Below are positions 10,954-23,636 of a stretch of 64,000 bases of DNA, in pieces. This DNA is from Varroa destructor (Eukaryota > Arthropoda > Arachnida > Mesostigmata > Varroidae). Under the pieces are notes generated by a model. That model ran no database searches. It was not told the origin of the DNA and was given only the letters and a program-made list of their open reading frames with translations. The position numbers and the translations under genes are program-made. The DNA is taken from positions 19,577,557 to 19,641,556 of the forward strand of contig NW_019211456.1 in NCBI RefSeq assembly GCF_002443255.2. The letters run 5' to 3'. Each line of letters starts with the position of its first letter. Position 1 is the stretch's first letter.

Positions 10954-13900
10954 TTTTTCGATTTGAAAAATTGGCACCGGAGTCATGTACATATTCACTA
11001 GTTTTTTTGAAAAAAAGGGTTACTTAATGATAACTAAACGTCAGCGGCCGCAAATGTGAGTATAGTTGCCGGCCTTCGAAATCAATACCTACCCACGACC
11101 GCTGGTAGAAATCCTTCCGCTTACATGACAGCGTCCTGTGGCCCCATAAAATTTCAATCCGAATAAGACCATTACACAGCATCTGTCACGAACCTGCCAC
11201 AAAAACGCTACAGAAGGATGCTTGACTATACTATTACCTAAATAGCAGCACTACTAAGCATACGTTTTGCATCGAACACTTTTTCAATGTACAGCTAAGA
11301 TGCTGGTTTACTTATGTTTTAACTGAGATATAATTTTTCAAAAAAACGACCCAGGGAGGACTATCCACATGCTGGTGCTATCCGCAACAAGGCGCCGTAA
11401 TATGCCTCGCCATTTCACTGTATTTATCCGAGTTTTACCTTTAATTCACCTTTTCTCCGAAGCTCCCACAACTGCTTACAGTTAAGATACATCGCGTGTG
11501 ATCATTAGTCCAGCTTTGGATACGCAAGTCCATAGGATTTGATCAATATATTGAGTCAATAATGTACAAAATGTTTATTATTTGTAGTACATTTTAGTTA
11601 GTAAAATGATTATCTCTTAGCCAGGCACGTGTAAATCTCTTCACTTCAAGTATCAACGTTTATGAATTTTTCAGCTTATGGAGCTGCAGAAACCATAATG
11701 AGGTGACCACAATTTGGCGTGACCGACAGCGTAATCGCTATCTGTTCTGTTCGGCCTAGCAATAGGTATATTTTGATCAAGTGGTCAGCAGTAGCAGATA
11801 GGGACGTATGGTATATTTCTGTACTTTTCCCTCCATTCGTCTACGGTTTATTCTACACTTATCTTCTAACTACACTATTCCATTACAAAGTTATAAACCT
11901 AAAGTGCGGCTAAAAATGATTCCGGGACCTCTTTTTATTTTGTCTAATCAGCCTATCTTGTACATTTTAAAATAATTCAATTAGAGGGGACTAGAAGCCC
12001 CAAATGAGTGCACGCACTTTTCAAAATACCTATAACGAGTAACTTTCCAAATTCTTAGTACCGTCTAAATTGATAATGTTAAAAACGCTATAAACCTCGT
12101 ATCTGGTCTTCTAGTATAAAACATTGTTGTAAACCTAACTTTTCGATCATTTAAGCTTACGTCCCTAATTTCCAGTCGAACACTGGGATTACCTCCGGTC
12201 TGCTATTTGTGGGGTAATTTATATATTTTTCTGCTGCAGAAGCGTGGGATACGACAGTTTATGAAGTATCAAAAAACACTTTCAATATCATATTGACGTC
12301 TTCCCTATTTAGAACTCGTCGAAATAAAAAAAAAAAAAAAAAACGATAGTCTATTGAACAACAGAGAGCTTCGACTGCAATATTTGCATTTTTGTTATCG
12401 GGATCCATGAGGTAGGTAGGCAAGAAAATAGGAAAGGTATATTCCTATTTGCTTGCCGCTTACAGCAAAGTTTTTTTTCGTCATCCCCTCTAATAATTGA
12501 CAGTACATCTGAGCTTTAATCAAGAAACCAAAACTTATGAAGCTGTCTGAAATAATATTTGACTATAAGGCTTTTGCAACTGTAGATTTGCTTTAGGCTC
12601 ATGTCTCGCTGGGTCAGTTGCATACGCCCATTAACGTATCCGTCTTCAATTACCGCAGTATCATCATAAGTCACAGTTTGGTGCGAAAATGAGTCATTTT
12701 GGTAGCGTGAGAATAAAGTAAAGAAACGTTTCCACGTCATTTTTGACTTTCGCTCAACTTATGGGACAGCCTTCTGTTTCATTTTTTTACCTCATTAATT
12801 TGACAAAGGTGCACGAACATAGTATTTTTTACACACACAAGACCTGTACGAGCCGGCTTCCCGCGCAGTTTTCAACTCTTCATTAATCACCTCCGGTATG
12901 CGCGGGAGGTCTTCCACGAGATTCGTTTTCGACTTTAACAATTCTTTCTTGAGAAGAATTCCTAAACCGCTTAGTGTTTCGAGCGCTGGAACCTGCGCCG
13001 AATGTAAGGTTTATAAAATGAGCTATCTTTGCCATCGTAGTTCCGAGGTGGAACTAACATCTAAAAATCATTTTGATTTTTTAATTTTTCATGGCTCGTT
13101 CCAACTCGATTGCTAAAAGCCTGAGTAATGATGTTCGAATAAAAGGTCCCAGAATTCAAAGTGTATAAGCGCACCTTCAATATGAAAGCGAAAATATAGC
13201 GGTATCTTGAAGTATACGACTGATATCGTTACGTTAAATTTTAAACTTTAGCACTTATATGAAGGCATCTTGTATGTCGCTTGAAAGCATTATCTTTTCA
13301 GATCTGTTCTGAGATTTCTTACCACAACTGATTCGCAGCTACCCTTTTAATGACAGGACTCGATACTGCTTTCAAATAGTACATTGAAGGTCATCGTCCT
13401 AACAATATAATACCTTACAAAGAGATCGTAGCGGTAGAAAACCAACCTCCTGTATGTGAGCAAACTATAAGAAGTATTTTGGACTTATTATGATCTATGC
13501 AGCAGTGCTGTGCAATCCGGACATAACCAAGCATAAAAATTTTCAAATAAATGCCATGTAGATTTCAAATTAAGATTTCGTTTATTTTTGAGCGTGTTGA
13601 TGATGTATATTGATGATGTAGAGTATAAAGAAAACGTAGTTGTCTGGATCAAAGCTAAGACCAAAAAAATACAGTTTTTTTGCCAATACATAGCAATAAT
13701 ACTATGATGGAACTATCTCTTTTCATAGAAGCTACCGCGTTTGCTCAGAGAATGATGATAACTCAACCAAACCTTCTAAGCGTAAGATTAGATAACCTAC
13801 AAAATTTTTGTTGACACGGCTATCACAGTAAATCAACCACAAAAAAGCAATTATATTATGCTAGTACGACTTGTAGCTGTGATCCGTTTAGCCGAACCGT

Positions 13901-16900
13901 TTTTAGAATCCTCAGACCAAGATATTGAATATCGTGTCGTATACATGGCTTTCTAAAAAAAAATCGTGCATTTCTGGCATTGGGCAGCTCAGACGAAACC
14001 CTGTTTGGCGAAGACGTGCGTAAACATCAAGTAAATCACGCTTAAAGCCCTTGGCCCTCGACGTCGTATCTGCAAGCTCGCATGCTTCGAGCCCAGTTAC
14101 CTACTACCTGCCTTTTTTGATGACAAGTGGCGCCAGTCACCGACGGCTGCTTCGCACTCCTGCGATTGTGGCTTATACTACAATCCACACTATATGAGCA
14201 ACAAATGGCTAATATATGGTGTTATTCTCTACTTTTGAATGTTTGAACTTCGTAGCTATAGTGAGAATAAATAAGGGTTTCATAGAACCTTAAAACCGAA
14301 AGCTAAAGTATTTCAGGTTAACTGTTGTCCATCGCTAAAAACCCAAATTAATAATACGCGCCGTCTGAAATAGTTGTAACTAGAGTGTAAGACAAAAGGC
14401 TACAACCTTGAATTAACTCTTTATTATGACAAGCGACTTTTATGTATAGATAGGTAAAAGCTGAAAAGTAGATGCACGATCCAGTGTAGTTGCCATTAAA
14501 AGCATTTCGCTTGCTTTGAGTGCACGCTATCATAAACCACCACTGCCTCGTATAGGAGTACTGCGAAACACTTAAAGAAAATAACACAAACTATTAGTCC
14601 TGAGCAGTATTAGGTTGTATTTTGTTAAGTAAATCAACTAGATCCTAACAAATGTCAGTCGAAATGTGTTACTCTAGAGAAGTTCAAAAGAAAAATACAT
14701 ACGCAAGTTACGAATAGGTTTAGTCTTATATTTTATTTCTATTGGCCTCTTCCAGCGCCCATGAAGCGCCATTATAACATAGCAGCATGTATCATTAATT
14801 CAATTTCAATAGAACCATCTTAATATTATTCCATTTAAGGGCAGATTTCCGCCACTAACAATTGTCGGCTGTAAACGTTTGCCTGCAAGAGTACCATCGT
14901 TCATTACAACTGGCTCTAGTGCAGCAAAAAAACAGACGATGGTTTTTGTTAGCAGTCCCCGTAGCCCCTTCTATAACTATATAAGTGTGCCTTAAACATT
15001 CATCTGTTTTTTGCCAACTGCTCCATGATGATTTTTGCTTTTGCTATTATAAGTATGTGATGAAATATCTCGGATATTTGCCGCCGACAAATGCTGGCAA
15101 ACATTCTCTCATACATTTATCTTTACCTATAAATATGTTTAGGCATATAGATGTTACGATTTTTGTTTTCTTATATTATCTGACAGAGACGGTCTTGATG
15201 GCCGTATGAATCAATAAAAGTTGTCATTCCGTTGTTGGATTTAAAATAATAACACTTATTTTTATTTTGAAATTGATTAAACTAATACATCTATATAGAT
15301 CCCATCAGCGTCATCAGATGTAAACTGCCTCTTTATATTCTGAACTTTCTTCTCTTATCAAATACACAAATTGTTTTTTATTACAGCTTTAGTTTTTATA
15401 TATACCGAGGGACATCTCCGAATTGGCCTATTCTGGGCATCTTCAATACAAGCCCCGCCTATTAATCAACTGGGTTTAAAGTTCTAGTTTTAACGCATGT
15501 TTCGGGCTTTCATACTTCTAAAATAATCTTTTGTTTATGCATTCTCTAGAGCATTATACAATTCCAAAACAATAATGTGTAACTCACCCATTTGTAACTA
15601 TGTTTTTATCATCGTTATACCCTTTATACCTACGATGACTTCATTTTCAGCTAGTGCGTCAAATGCACACCGTCATTTCCTTCACAAAGGTCCTTACGTC
15701 ATAATTATGGAATTATGAATATTATTATTAACTTCGCATACAGTTGCGCTCGTGTATTCGATTATTGCACAGAGAATTGTGCACTCTACACCTCACTAGA
15801 AAGGTACCTCGTCTGTTTTTTTTTTTAAATAACAATTGGCGTGTCCCATGTCTCCATGCAATGTAAGGTAATTTCGATTATTCTTCTATCCGGTAATTTC
15901 ACAGAATTGTTGTTACCTCCATAGCAAAATTAGCTTCCATATTTTTCCTGGAAGAAAATGTTCAAAAACATTAAAAAAATTAGATCTATGCAGAATACCG
16001 CTGCTCCTTATAGTTGACCCGAATCGTATTAGAGTTTATAATATAATGGGGAAAAAGGGCTAACAGAGATATTTGAAAGGTGTATAACAGGTATATTCGA
16101 CTAACACAAATTTGCGCTTACAAAAATTTATGCTGATAGCTTCTATTTGCGTAAAGTCACGCCAAGCTAAAAATTTAACCACTGAAGTTTTTGGCTTGGT
16201 GTGTTCGGAGTAAATGTTTAGTAATTACGTTAATTGACGATAGTACCTAAGACGCGTTCTTATCATGCGCTCTTCTTCTCATGTTGAAAACATTTACATA
16301 TGTAGTGTACACGAATAATGCCAAACAAGGTTAAGTTAATCAGAGCTGCGAAGTTTCATGACCACTAGATACTTCATTTTTACCTTGGTTCTTCCTCGAT
16401 TATGTGACGACCTGTCTGTACATGTGGTGCCCTTACTAATCTCTCGCTATGTCCTTACACAGATCGTACATTTTTTTACTTTGATTGTTAGTTTCTACAA
16501 CGTTGCATGCAACAACAAGGCCAAATATTGTTCAACAGGCTCACACTTAACAGATTTTTACTATTATATGGATATACGGTAGATCACAACGACTAAAGAA
16601 ATATTCGCATATTAATTAAAGTATAGTAATTTATTAACAAATTTGCAAATACAAGACCACATCAATCCGCATGTGTTTAACCAGATTAGAACTGGAAACC
16701 TTCTGGTTTTTGGCGCTATTGCCTATTTCATTCCGTCGCTTAAATAACGCAGACGTAAGAAAAAATGCTAGAAGTGGCTAGAACCCTCCGGACGTATGAC
16801 ACTGCTGAATATTTATCCCTAAATGTAGAAGATTCAAGGTGTCGAATCGACTGGCATAGCTTGTAGCTAAATACCTTCACCGGAACCATACCAGGCGAGT

Positions 16901-17500
16901 CACCTGCCCAAGCTTTAGTCGTTTGGTCAAATGACCAGCAGATGAACTGCATGGGTATAGATGGGCTGCAGTGGTATAGGGAGTTAAGCTTGTACAAAAG
17001 AGGAACACAAGTTATGGAAACTCAAAACAGGGCGTTCGCTAGGGCCAAGAGCACCGTACGATGCATCACGAGGTGAGAATTTGTTACCATTCAAACTGTG
17101 TTTCGCGGAAGGTTACAAAGGTACTTTACAGCAGAAAAGTGGCGACGGTACTAATAGAGATAAAATGGACAATGCAACAACAATTGTTATGATAGCATTT
17201 AGCTCGCCATCGGGGTATGTGATTGAGATAAATCAGGCAGCCAATCCCGTCGAAAAAGACTGACAAATGGCAAGGCTACATGGTGCATGGTGTCGTCTGA
17301 GTGGGTGCATGGAGAGGTCCGGGACGTGCTGAAGGGACGCAGGGCTTTTTCACTGCGTTGGCGGCAGGTCGCTGATTAATTGATGTGGTAAGTATTTCGA
17401 TGGATCGATTGGGTGCGATAGTTGGATCAATTACGTCGGTACGTGGTTCGTATCCTCTCGCCCTTTTAGAGACGTAGACGTTACGAACGGGAGGAGTCGT
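10012..17500. other. Long intergenic region, no gene recognised
   Basis: About 7.5 kb of AT-rich sequence with only short, random-looking frames. A TA run followed by a T run sits at 10920-10958. An 85-codon minus frame at 16740-16997 has no recognisable similarity and no good flanking splice sites. This region may hold distal control elements or introns of an unseen gene. Confidence 0.5.
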
Positions 17501-17519
17501 GGTGTCATATTCGGTCAGA

Positions 17520-17790
17520 AGGCGCGCTAACAATCGACAGCATGAGCAGCAACAGCAGTCAGTGAACCAAGCAATCGACCGCTGATCGCACCAATTAGAA
17601 GTCCTACAAGAACAAGCAGACAAGAGCAAGAGCGAACCAAAAGCTTGACACCAATTCTAGCTAAACCCACCACCGATTAAGCACCGAAGAAAGAATAGTA
17701 ACGAAATCAAAATGTAATGAAACATACGTAAATTAATTAAACAAACCAGCTAGAAAAGTGCGGGGAAAAGGCAGGGAAATCATTGCATTA
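17520..17790 (+). other. T-poor tract resembling a transcribed 5' leader
   Basis: From about 17520 the plus strand becomes rich in A, C and G and poor in T, with CAG/CAA-type runs, unlike the AT-symmetric surroundings. Such strand asymmetry is typical of transcribed, exonic leader sequence. The minus strand shows a 117-codon frame over 17276-17629 that looks like a by-product of this composition (Cys- and Arg-rich, no family). No coding exon can be assigned. Confidence 0.3.
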
Positions 17791-18403
17791 ACAATGCAAC
17801 CCAACAGATATTGAGATTATTGTCACCATAAAGAAGAAGTTACTTGTTTTGCTAAATTCAGTGTTTCTGTGCGTGCAGAATAAAATTATATCACTTGTTC
17901 AGCATCGATCTCTGTGGAACAATAAATAAGAAGGTATCACGATTTGGACCACGTTATACACCAGTTTTCCTGATTTTCACAAAGAAGTGAGAAGTGTATA
18001 AATATTTTAATAATAACGGTGTTATAAATAATAATATTAAGTAACAATTGCGACAATCATAACATTGCTATTATAAAAAAATACCAACAACAATAGTGCT
18101 TAATATAGAGAAACACCTCAAATTTGACTGAACAACCATCGTAGTTATTTGTGCTTGAAATTCAACTACGAAAAACAGTACACTCGTTACGAGCTGCAGT
18201 TGCAATGTTTTGATTTACAGTTATACCAAACTCCGTGTCATTGAGCTCAAAAAGTTCACTCCGTAGTCGTCGCTGTCGTCATAATGGCGACCAAAATTAC
18301 AATTTTAATTTCAAGCAGAGCGCACGTCACATACAAAAAGCACATTTAAAAACTCTTGGTGATTCGATTATGGACAGGTAAATGAAATAGAAAGGAGATT
18401 AAA

Positions 18404-18502
18404 ATGTGTCGCAAAATGTTGTTCATTATTACCACATTCATTATTGTACACTCGAAAACAACATGTGATGAAGATTTCGACAAGGAAAAACAAACGTCGT
18501 AA
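18404..18502 (+). CDS. Candidate 32-residue ORF with signal-peptide-like start
   Basis: The frame starts at ATG 18404 and encodes MCRKMLFIITTFIIVHS followed by KTTCDEDFDKEKQTS and a stop. A charged N-terminus, a 12-residue hydrophobic run and an acidic tail fit a short secreted peptide or a first exon of one. It sits downstream of the T-poor leader-like tract, which is weak support for transcription. No family is recognised and such a short frame can arise by chance. Confidence 0.2.
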   Translation: MCRKMLFIITTFIIVHSKTTCDEDFDKEKQTS

Positions 18503-19465
18503 CCACTTACTCTTCTCTGCTCCATTCAAGATTTTCTTCCAATCGTCAGAGCTTTTGAAGATTCCGGATAACCGTTAGAGTGGAAACAGTAGCTGTAGTA
18601 CTACTTCGGTTTCAATGTGTTTGTACTGGAAAGTGGGCAGCAAATTCTCTTCTTTGTTTTCGTGACTCCCCTTTTCCCTCTGCCTGTCCCGCTTCCCCTT
18701 TTTCTTTCACTCTCGAACACGCGAAGGACGTACTAATGTATGCACAGAACTCAACATATTTGTATTTAGAGCATGGATCATAAGTTGTTCTCAGATATAC
18801 ATACACATTAGTACGTGTTATATAGCAGAGCGGCAGCTCTTGCCATACGCTACTTTCTTCTTGAATTCTTAGTAGTATGGTATTATTTTTATTCGTGGTT
18901 AATTCAATTTTTTGTTTTTTTAGTTTTCCGTTTTTGTTTTCTTATGAGGTCCCAACGATCAGCTAACGATCTTCCTTGATGCGACTCTTTATTACGAAGT
19001 CGAGGTCCCAACAAACATTCTGCCGCAATCGCTCCAGCCAGGGGCGGTTGAAATCCGCAGCGGCGCGAACTGCAGATGTCTTCCCACAGAGATGGTGGTT
19101 GTAGTGAAGTAGCAGCTACATTCATTGCTTACGCTGCAGAACGTTGTAGCGCGGTCCCGTACAGCAGCAATAACAGATTAGCAGAACAAGTTACGATGAT
19201 AATAATATAAGAGTACAAAGAATACAGTTTCACTAAATTTTGTATCTGAGTTAGCGGCCACCGCGCCGCTAACTTAGCTAATAGTAAGTGCACACATACA
19301 TGTACATTTAAGAAAGAATCACTTAGAACAGTCAGTTGATCGATTAAAAAGCGAAATTCTCTGGCCAAACAGACACGTATCTTCACCAAAGAGGCATGAA
19401 TGTCATTAGTCATTAGCTGACTGCAGTGGCAATCGATCATATGGTGTCGATATTGGTAAATTTCG

Positions 19466-19679
19466 TCATTGAACTTCTACTGAAAAACGACGAATCACCA
19501 AACCGACAAATAGAGACGATGTAAGCGTAACAACAATCAGGGCGTAACAAACAGGGATCGTACGATCCATCAAAGCTATGTCCTTTACTGAGATGTCAAT
19601 TGATTTAATGAATTGATTTAACAACTGATTTAATGACAAATTATACTTGTGACATTTACTTACGTTGTAATAGAAACAT
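19466..19679 (-). CDS. Candidate two-exon 45-residue single-pass membrane microprotein
   Basis: Exon 1 codes from 19679 down to 19664 (start context accaaaATG) and ends at a strong donor, gtaagt. Exon 2 runs 19587-19466 after a ctcag acceptor, giving a 76-base intron. The splice joins frames precisely: MFLLQ, then LKDIALMDRTIPV, a hydrophobic span CYALIVVTLTSSLFVGLVI and a basic tail RRFSVEVQ. An in-frame stop lies upstream of the ATG, so this is the first possible start. The layout, one helix followed by positive charges, suggests a small membrane protein such as an organelle or ER subunit. I do not recognise the family. It lies on the same strand as the Arf GAP gene, about 1 kb beyond its last exon found. 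Unspliced, the same stretch reads as a 99-codon frame, so splicing is the key uncertainty. Confidence 0.45.
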
Positions 19680-20441
19680 TTTGGTTCGCTGGCACTGGTA
19701 AGTTCAGATAGTATAAAAGCGTGGGTGACTAATGTCTGATGGACAGCAAGAAATAGCATAGGCAACGATTACGATCTGTGGTTAGTAGACATTCAAATAG
19801 TAGACGTACAAAGTTAAGCACCACCCACCAAGACTTTTAAAAGCAACAGTTAGCTTTTAGTTAAAATTGGTATTTGGATTAGTAACGACAGCTTTAGGCC
19901 GGTCAGCATCTTCGCTAATATATTCATTAAGAGAAAAAAATCGGTTATTTGATGGTTGATAAAGCAACTCCCAAAATCAATGTTTGGAATGGCCGATCTG
20001 CGAATGCGATAGATATACAAATCGCTGGTAGAAACCTTTCGGATTGAAAATATCGTATCTGGCTCCCCTGAAGGCTTCATGCATAAAACCCATACCTATA
20101 TAAAGCCACTACATTTACATGGCACTTATAGCAGTATACGCAATGTGATCATACGATCGTACCGGAAATCTACTGAGCACGAATTCATTTTACTGTAAAC
20201 AAGTTTATTCACTCGCTGCTCTATTTGTGCTAGCATTATGTAGACTGTTGAAGCGCCTATCATTAACAGGTGATGACATACAATACTAACTGTATAGTTT
20301 TCATTGCGCCTGTTCACAGCTCATTCCGGGTCTATTTTCCAGCTACACCACGCGAGTACAAAATTATGCAAGCGTGAAATTTTGAGGCTAAATAAAATGA
20401 TTTCAAAACTTTTTTGTTTCAATTGATTAAAATATATATAG

Positions 20442-20490
20442 AAATCTAAGAGATACATTGATTAGTTTAATCAATCTACCTCTTAGATTT
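20442..20490. repeat. Inverted repeat (hairpin) 3' of the Arf GAP exons
   Basis: Arms of about 23 bases with three mismatches: aaatctaagaga...attga on the left and its near-complement ending tcttagattt on the right, with a very short loop. It could fold in RNA or be a foldback element remnant. Confidence 0.6.
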
Positions 20491-20665
20491 TAAAATACGC
20501 TAAATAAGCAGGAACCGAAAGTGTGCATGAAGTTATGTCTCAATTGACTCTTAAAATGTTTAACATGGCAATAAAAGCCACTGAAGTTGATAATGTGAAA
20601 AATTTCTTAAGGAATTTTTTACTCCTGTATTGAAAAAAATAAACATTTAATGCAAGAGAAAATAC

Positions 20666-23588
20666 CTGTAGACTGCTCATAACTCCTGAAGCAATGGACG
20701 AAAGCCGGGTCGCAACTTTTGTGGCACCATCACGGAGTCCTTCTTTGATCTCATATAGATTGGGCGCATGGGCAGATAGGCTTCCTGTGGAAGCGCCTGC
20801 GTTACCCGATTGACCATTACCGAAATAGTCCGAGGAGGAAATAGCGTTTGATCCTTCGAATCTAGATAGATTCGCCCGGGTTTCGTACTGTATAGCAATT
20901 AATATTCAATCACGAGACAGCGAATGTTAAAACGATATTTCTGTAGTTCATTATCAGTTTTTCATCGTAACAAACGACGAGATAGTGTTAGTAATGGTCC
21001 GCAAAAGACAGTTTTAGACAAAACGTATTGAGTTTGAATTTGGCTTTACAAGGCGGAAACACTGCTCGCCTGTCATAGGCTCACACTAAGATTTCCTTAC
21101 AGTGGAAAGTACAATTGGACGGACTAGACCACTACCCCGAATCCTTATTCGCTAAACGTTTAATTAAGCGTGAGTTTCTAAGAATCACCAATCTGACGAC
21201 CGAAATAAAAAGGCAACATACATCATTTGACTGATCTCCGCCAAAGAATTGGTCAGAGCTTATCGATTTTGCATTGGCAAACTTCTTGACCACCTCCTGA
21301 GCATCGGCTGAAGATGAGCTGCTTGACAGAGCACCTATCGTCAATGACTTTGGCACACCCCGAGCTGGTTCCTAAGAATGTCGCGATTAAATCTCAAGAT
21401 TAGTTTTACTTTTGTCGCAATTTTATCTATGTTTAATTTTTTTCTTTGTTAGGCTCTCCTTAGTTCATATATTTTTCAAGTTAACACAGTAATGTGTTAA
21501 ACTAGCAATAGTAAGATAAAGTTATTATTAATGAGTGAAAGAGGTCATTTACATAATACATATGCAATGTACCTTTCTGTTTCGAGTTTTACGTGTGGTA
21601 TCGTCTTTAAAATGGTGGCCCCAAGCACGAAACAAGTGCGTTCATACCCGGGCTCGAAATTAGACCACAACGTTTCCCTAAGATGCAATCATGTTATATA
21701 TTATACCTACACTTAGCAATATAAATTAAATCACAGGTAATACATACAGTTCCTAATTTGGCGTTTGAATTTCCGGCCGACCTACTGGGTGCCGAATTGC
21801 GGCCACTACTCGGTTTGCTGCTAGGGACACTACGCTCAATGTAGTCGTCTAGCCACTGGAAATCATTCTTGCTCCATCCAGTGCCTTTCGAATCGATAAC
21901 TGTCCAATCATCGCCTGTCTTGTTCCATTCACCTAAAATACGCATGAACGTTCATAAATTCTCTATGATCGTTCACTGTGTACGGTATCTGCCAATCCAT
22001 GACGCTTCGCTGTTAGGATTATTTTATTATTGATCTAAGAATACAACATCATGTACTCTGGCTGACAGAGACAGCGGCACTATCTACCGCCACCATTGGC
22101 GCCAACTCTACTCTGTTTATCAAGTGGTTGTTTGTTAGGACTATATATCGCTCTATATGTGTCGGTATATCCTGCAGATAAATATATTTTCTCCGTTCTT
22201 TTAAACATGTCGTAAGAGCAGTGCTTCTATATTAGTACATTTAATGAGTCTGTAACATTTGTTTTTTCTAACTTGACAAAATGACGTCAGGTTTATAAAA
22301 GCGCATATTTTGGTGTCTACTTAGACCTGAGCTTAGCACAAACTATAAATAAGAACTATTATGCTCCTGAAGCCTTCAGAGTATTTTCTAGTAAATACGA
22401 ACTGAAATCTTTCGGAGCAGCTAAGCATAAACTCACTTCCGCTATTGTTGCTGTCATTGTTATTGTTGTTATTGTTGCTGCTGCTGCCGCTGTTTTTGAC
22501 GTTCCGCGAAAACGGCGAATCCGAGTACTTTGGCGGCCCTCCGAAGCCTAGGCCCCTGAAGCTCTTCACTATGTATTCGTCATCCTCCTCTTCATCGTCA
22601 TCGATGGCAGAACGTTCGAACATTGAACTGCTGCCCTTACTGAGTTTGTCTACTCGGGACTCATCTCTATTTTTGCTGGGTTCATCCTGGCTTATCACCT
22701 TCATGTCTGAGAGAGCCGAATGTGACACTCCATACCCTCCGCCAAAGCCCATGACTAATAATAGCGTCCATAAAGAAATAAACGTTTAGTTAAGTTACAT
22801 CGGGAAGCCTGACAAACAACACTCGCAACACAAAAATCATTCCAGTAGAAATTCCTCACTGATACAACAGCAAAACTGTATAAGTGATTAACTCGCTGCA
22901 GGAAGAACTCGTTGCAAGGTTTTAAGGCCTACATGTTTTTATATTAACTTCACAAAAAACTTAAGGCCCGTCCTATGGTTGGACAAATGAATAGTACCAT
23001 AGTTTATAGTAGACTGTGTCACTCTTCAAACATTAAACCATTAAGGTTTGCAGCTATTTTACTCTGCAGTAACAGTCATAGGCATAAAACGAAGTTTCAC
23101 ATATGATAGAGAATTGTAAGACAAATGGCATATTAGGGCACACTATACCTTATGATTGTGGCATGGACACCCACAACATCAATTAACAACGAGAAATCTC
23201 CAGGTAAATCGCTTATAGAGAATTAGAACCAATTGAATCAGTACATACCAAGCCTTTCCATCTGTTCGGTTTTCTTCAAGTCCATGGGGCGCATTTGTGG
23301 TTCCTTTTTTTGGGCAACGGAAACATGCTGGTAGGCAAGACGCATGTTGGCTCTGCATTTTCGGTCATCAAGTAACATAGTCGGATAGTAACGTAGTAAC
23401 ATAAAGGATTAATAAATACTACTCTTCACCCATTTTGACCTTTTTTAGACGACAGAGATAAGATAACAGCAAGTCATCAGTTTAAATCNNNNNNNNNNNN
23501 NNNNNNNNNNNNNNNNNNNNNNNNNNNNNNNNNNNNNNNNNNNNNNNNNNNNNNNNNNNNNNNNNNNNNNNNNNNNNNNNNNNNNNNN

Positions 23589-23636
<48 letters not shown>

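Noticed and set aside
17276..17629. 117-codon Cys- and Arg-rich minus frame
   Set aside because: Its composition follows from the T-poor plus strand. It has no family similarity and no splice or start context.
20677..20898. 73-codon minus frame over the last Arf GAP exon
   Set aside because: It is a shadow in a different frame. The true frame of 20666-20887 gives [20 protein letters not shown], which matches the ARFGAP2/3 C-terminus.
22445..22789. 114-codon plus frame rich in Leu, Pro and Ser
   Set aside because: It is the antisense of the Asn/Ser-rich Arf GAP exon 8; the minus frame has clear family similarity.
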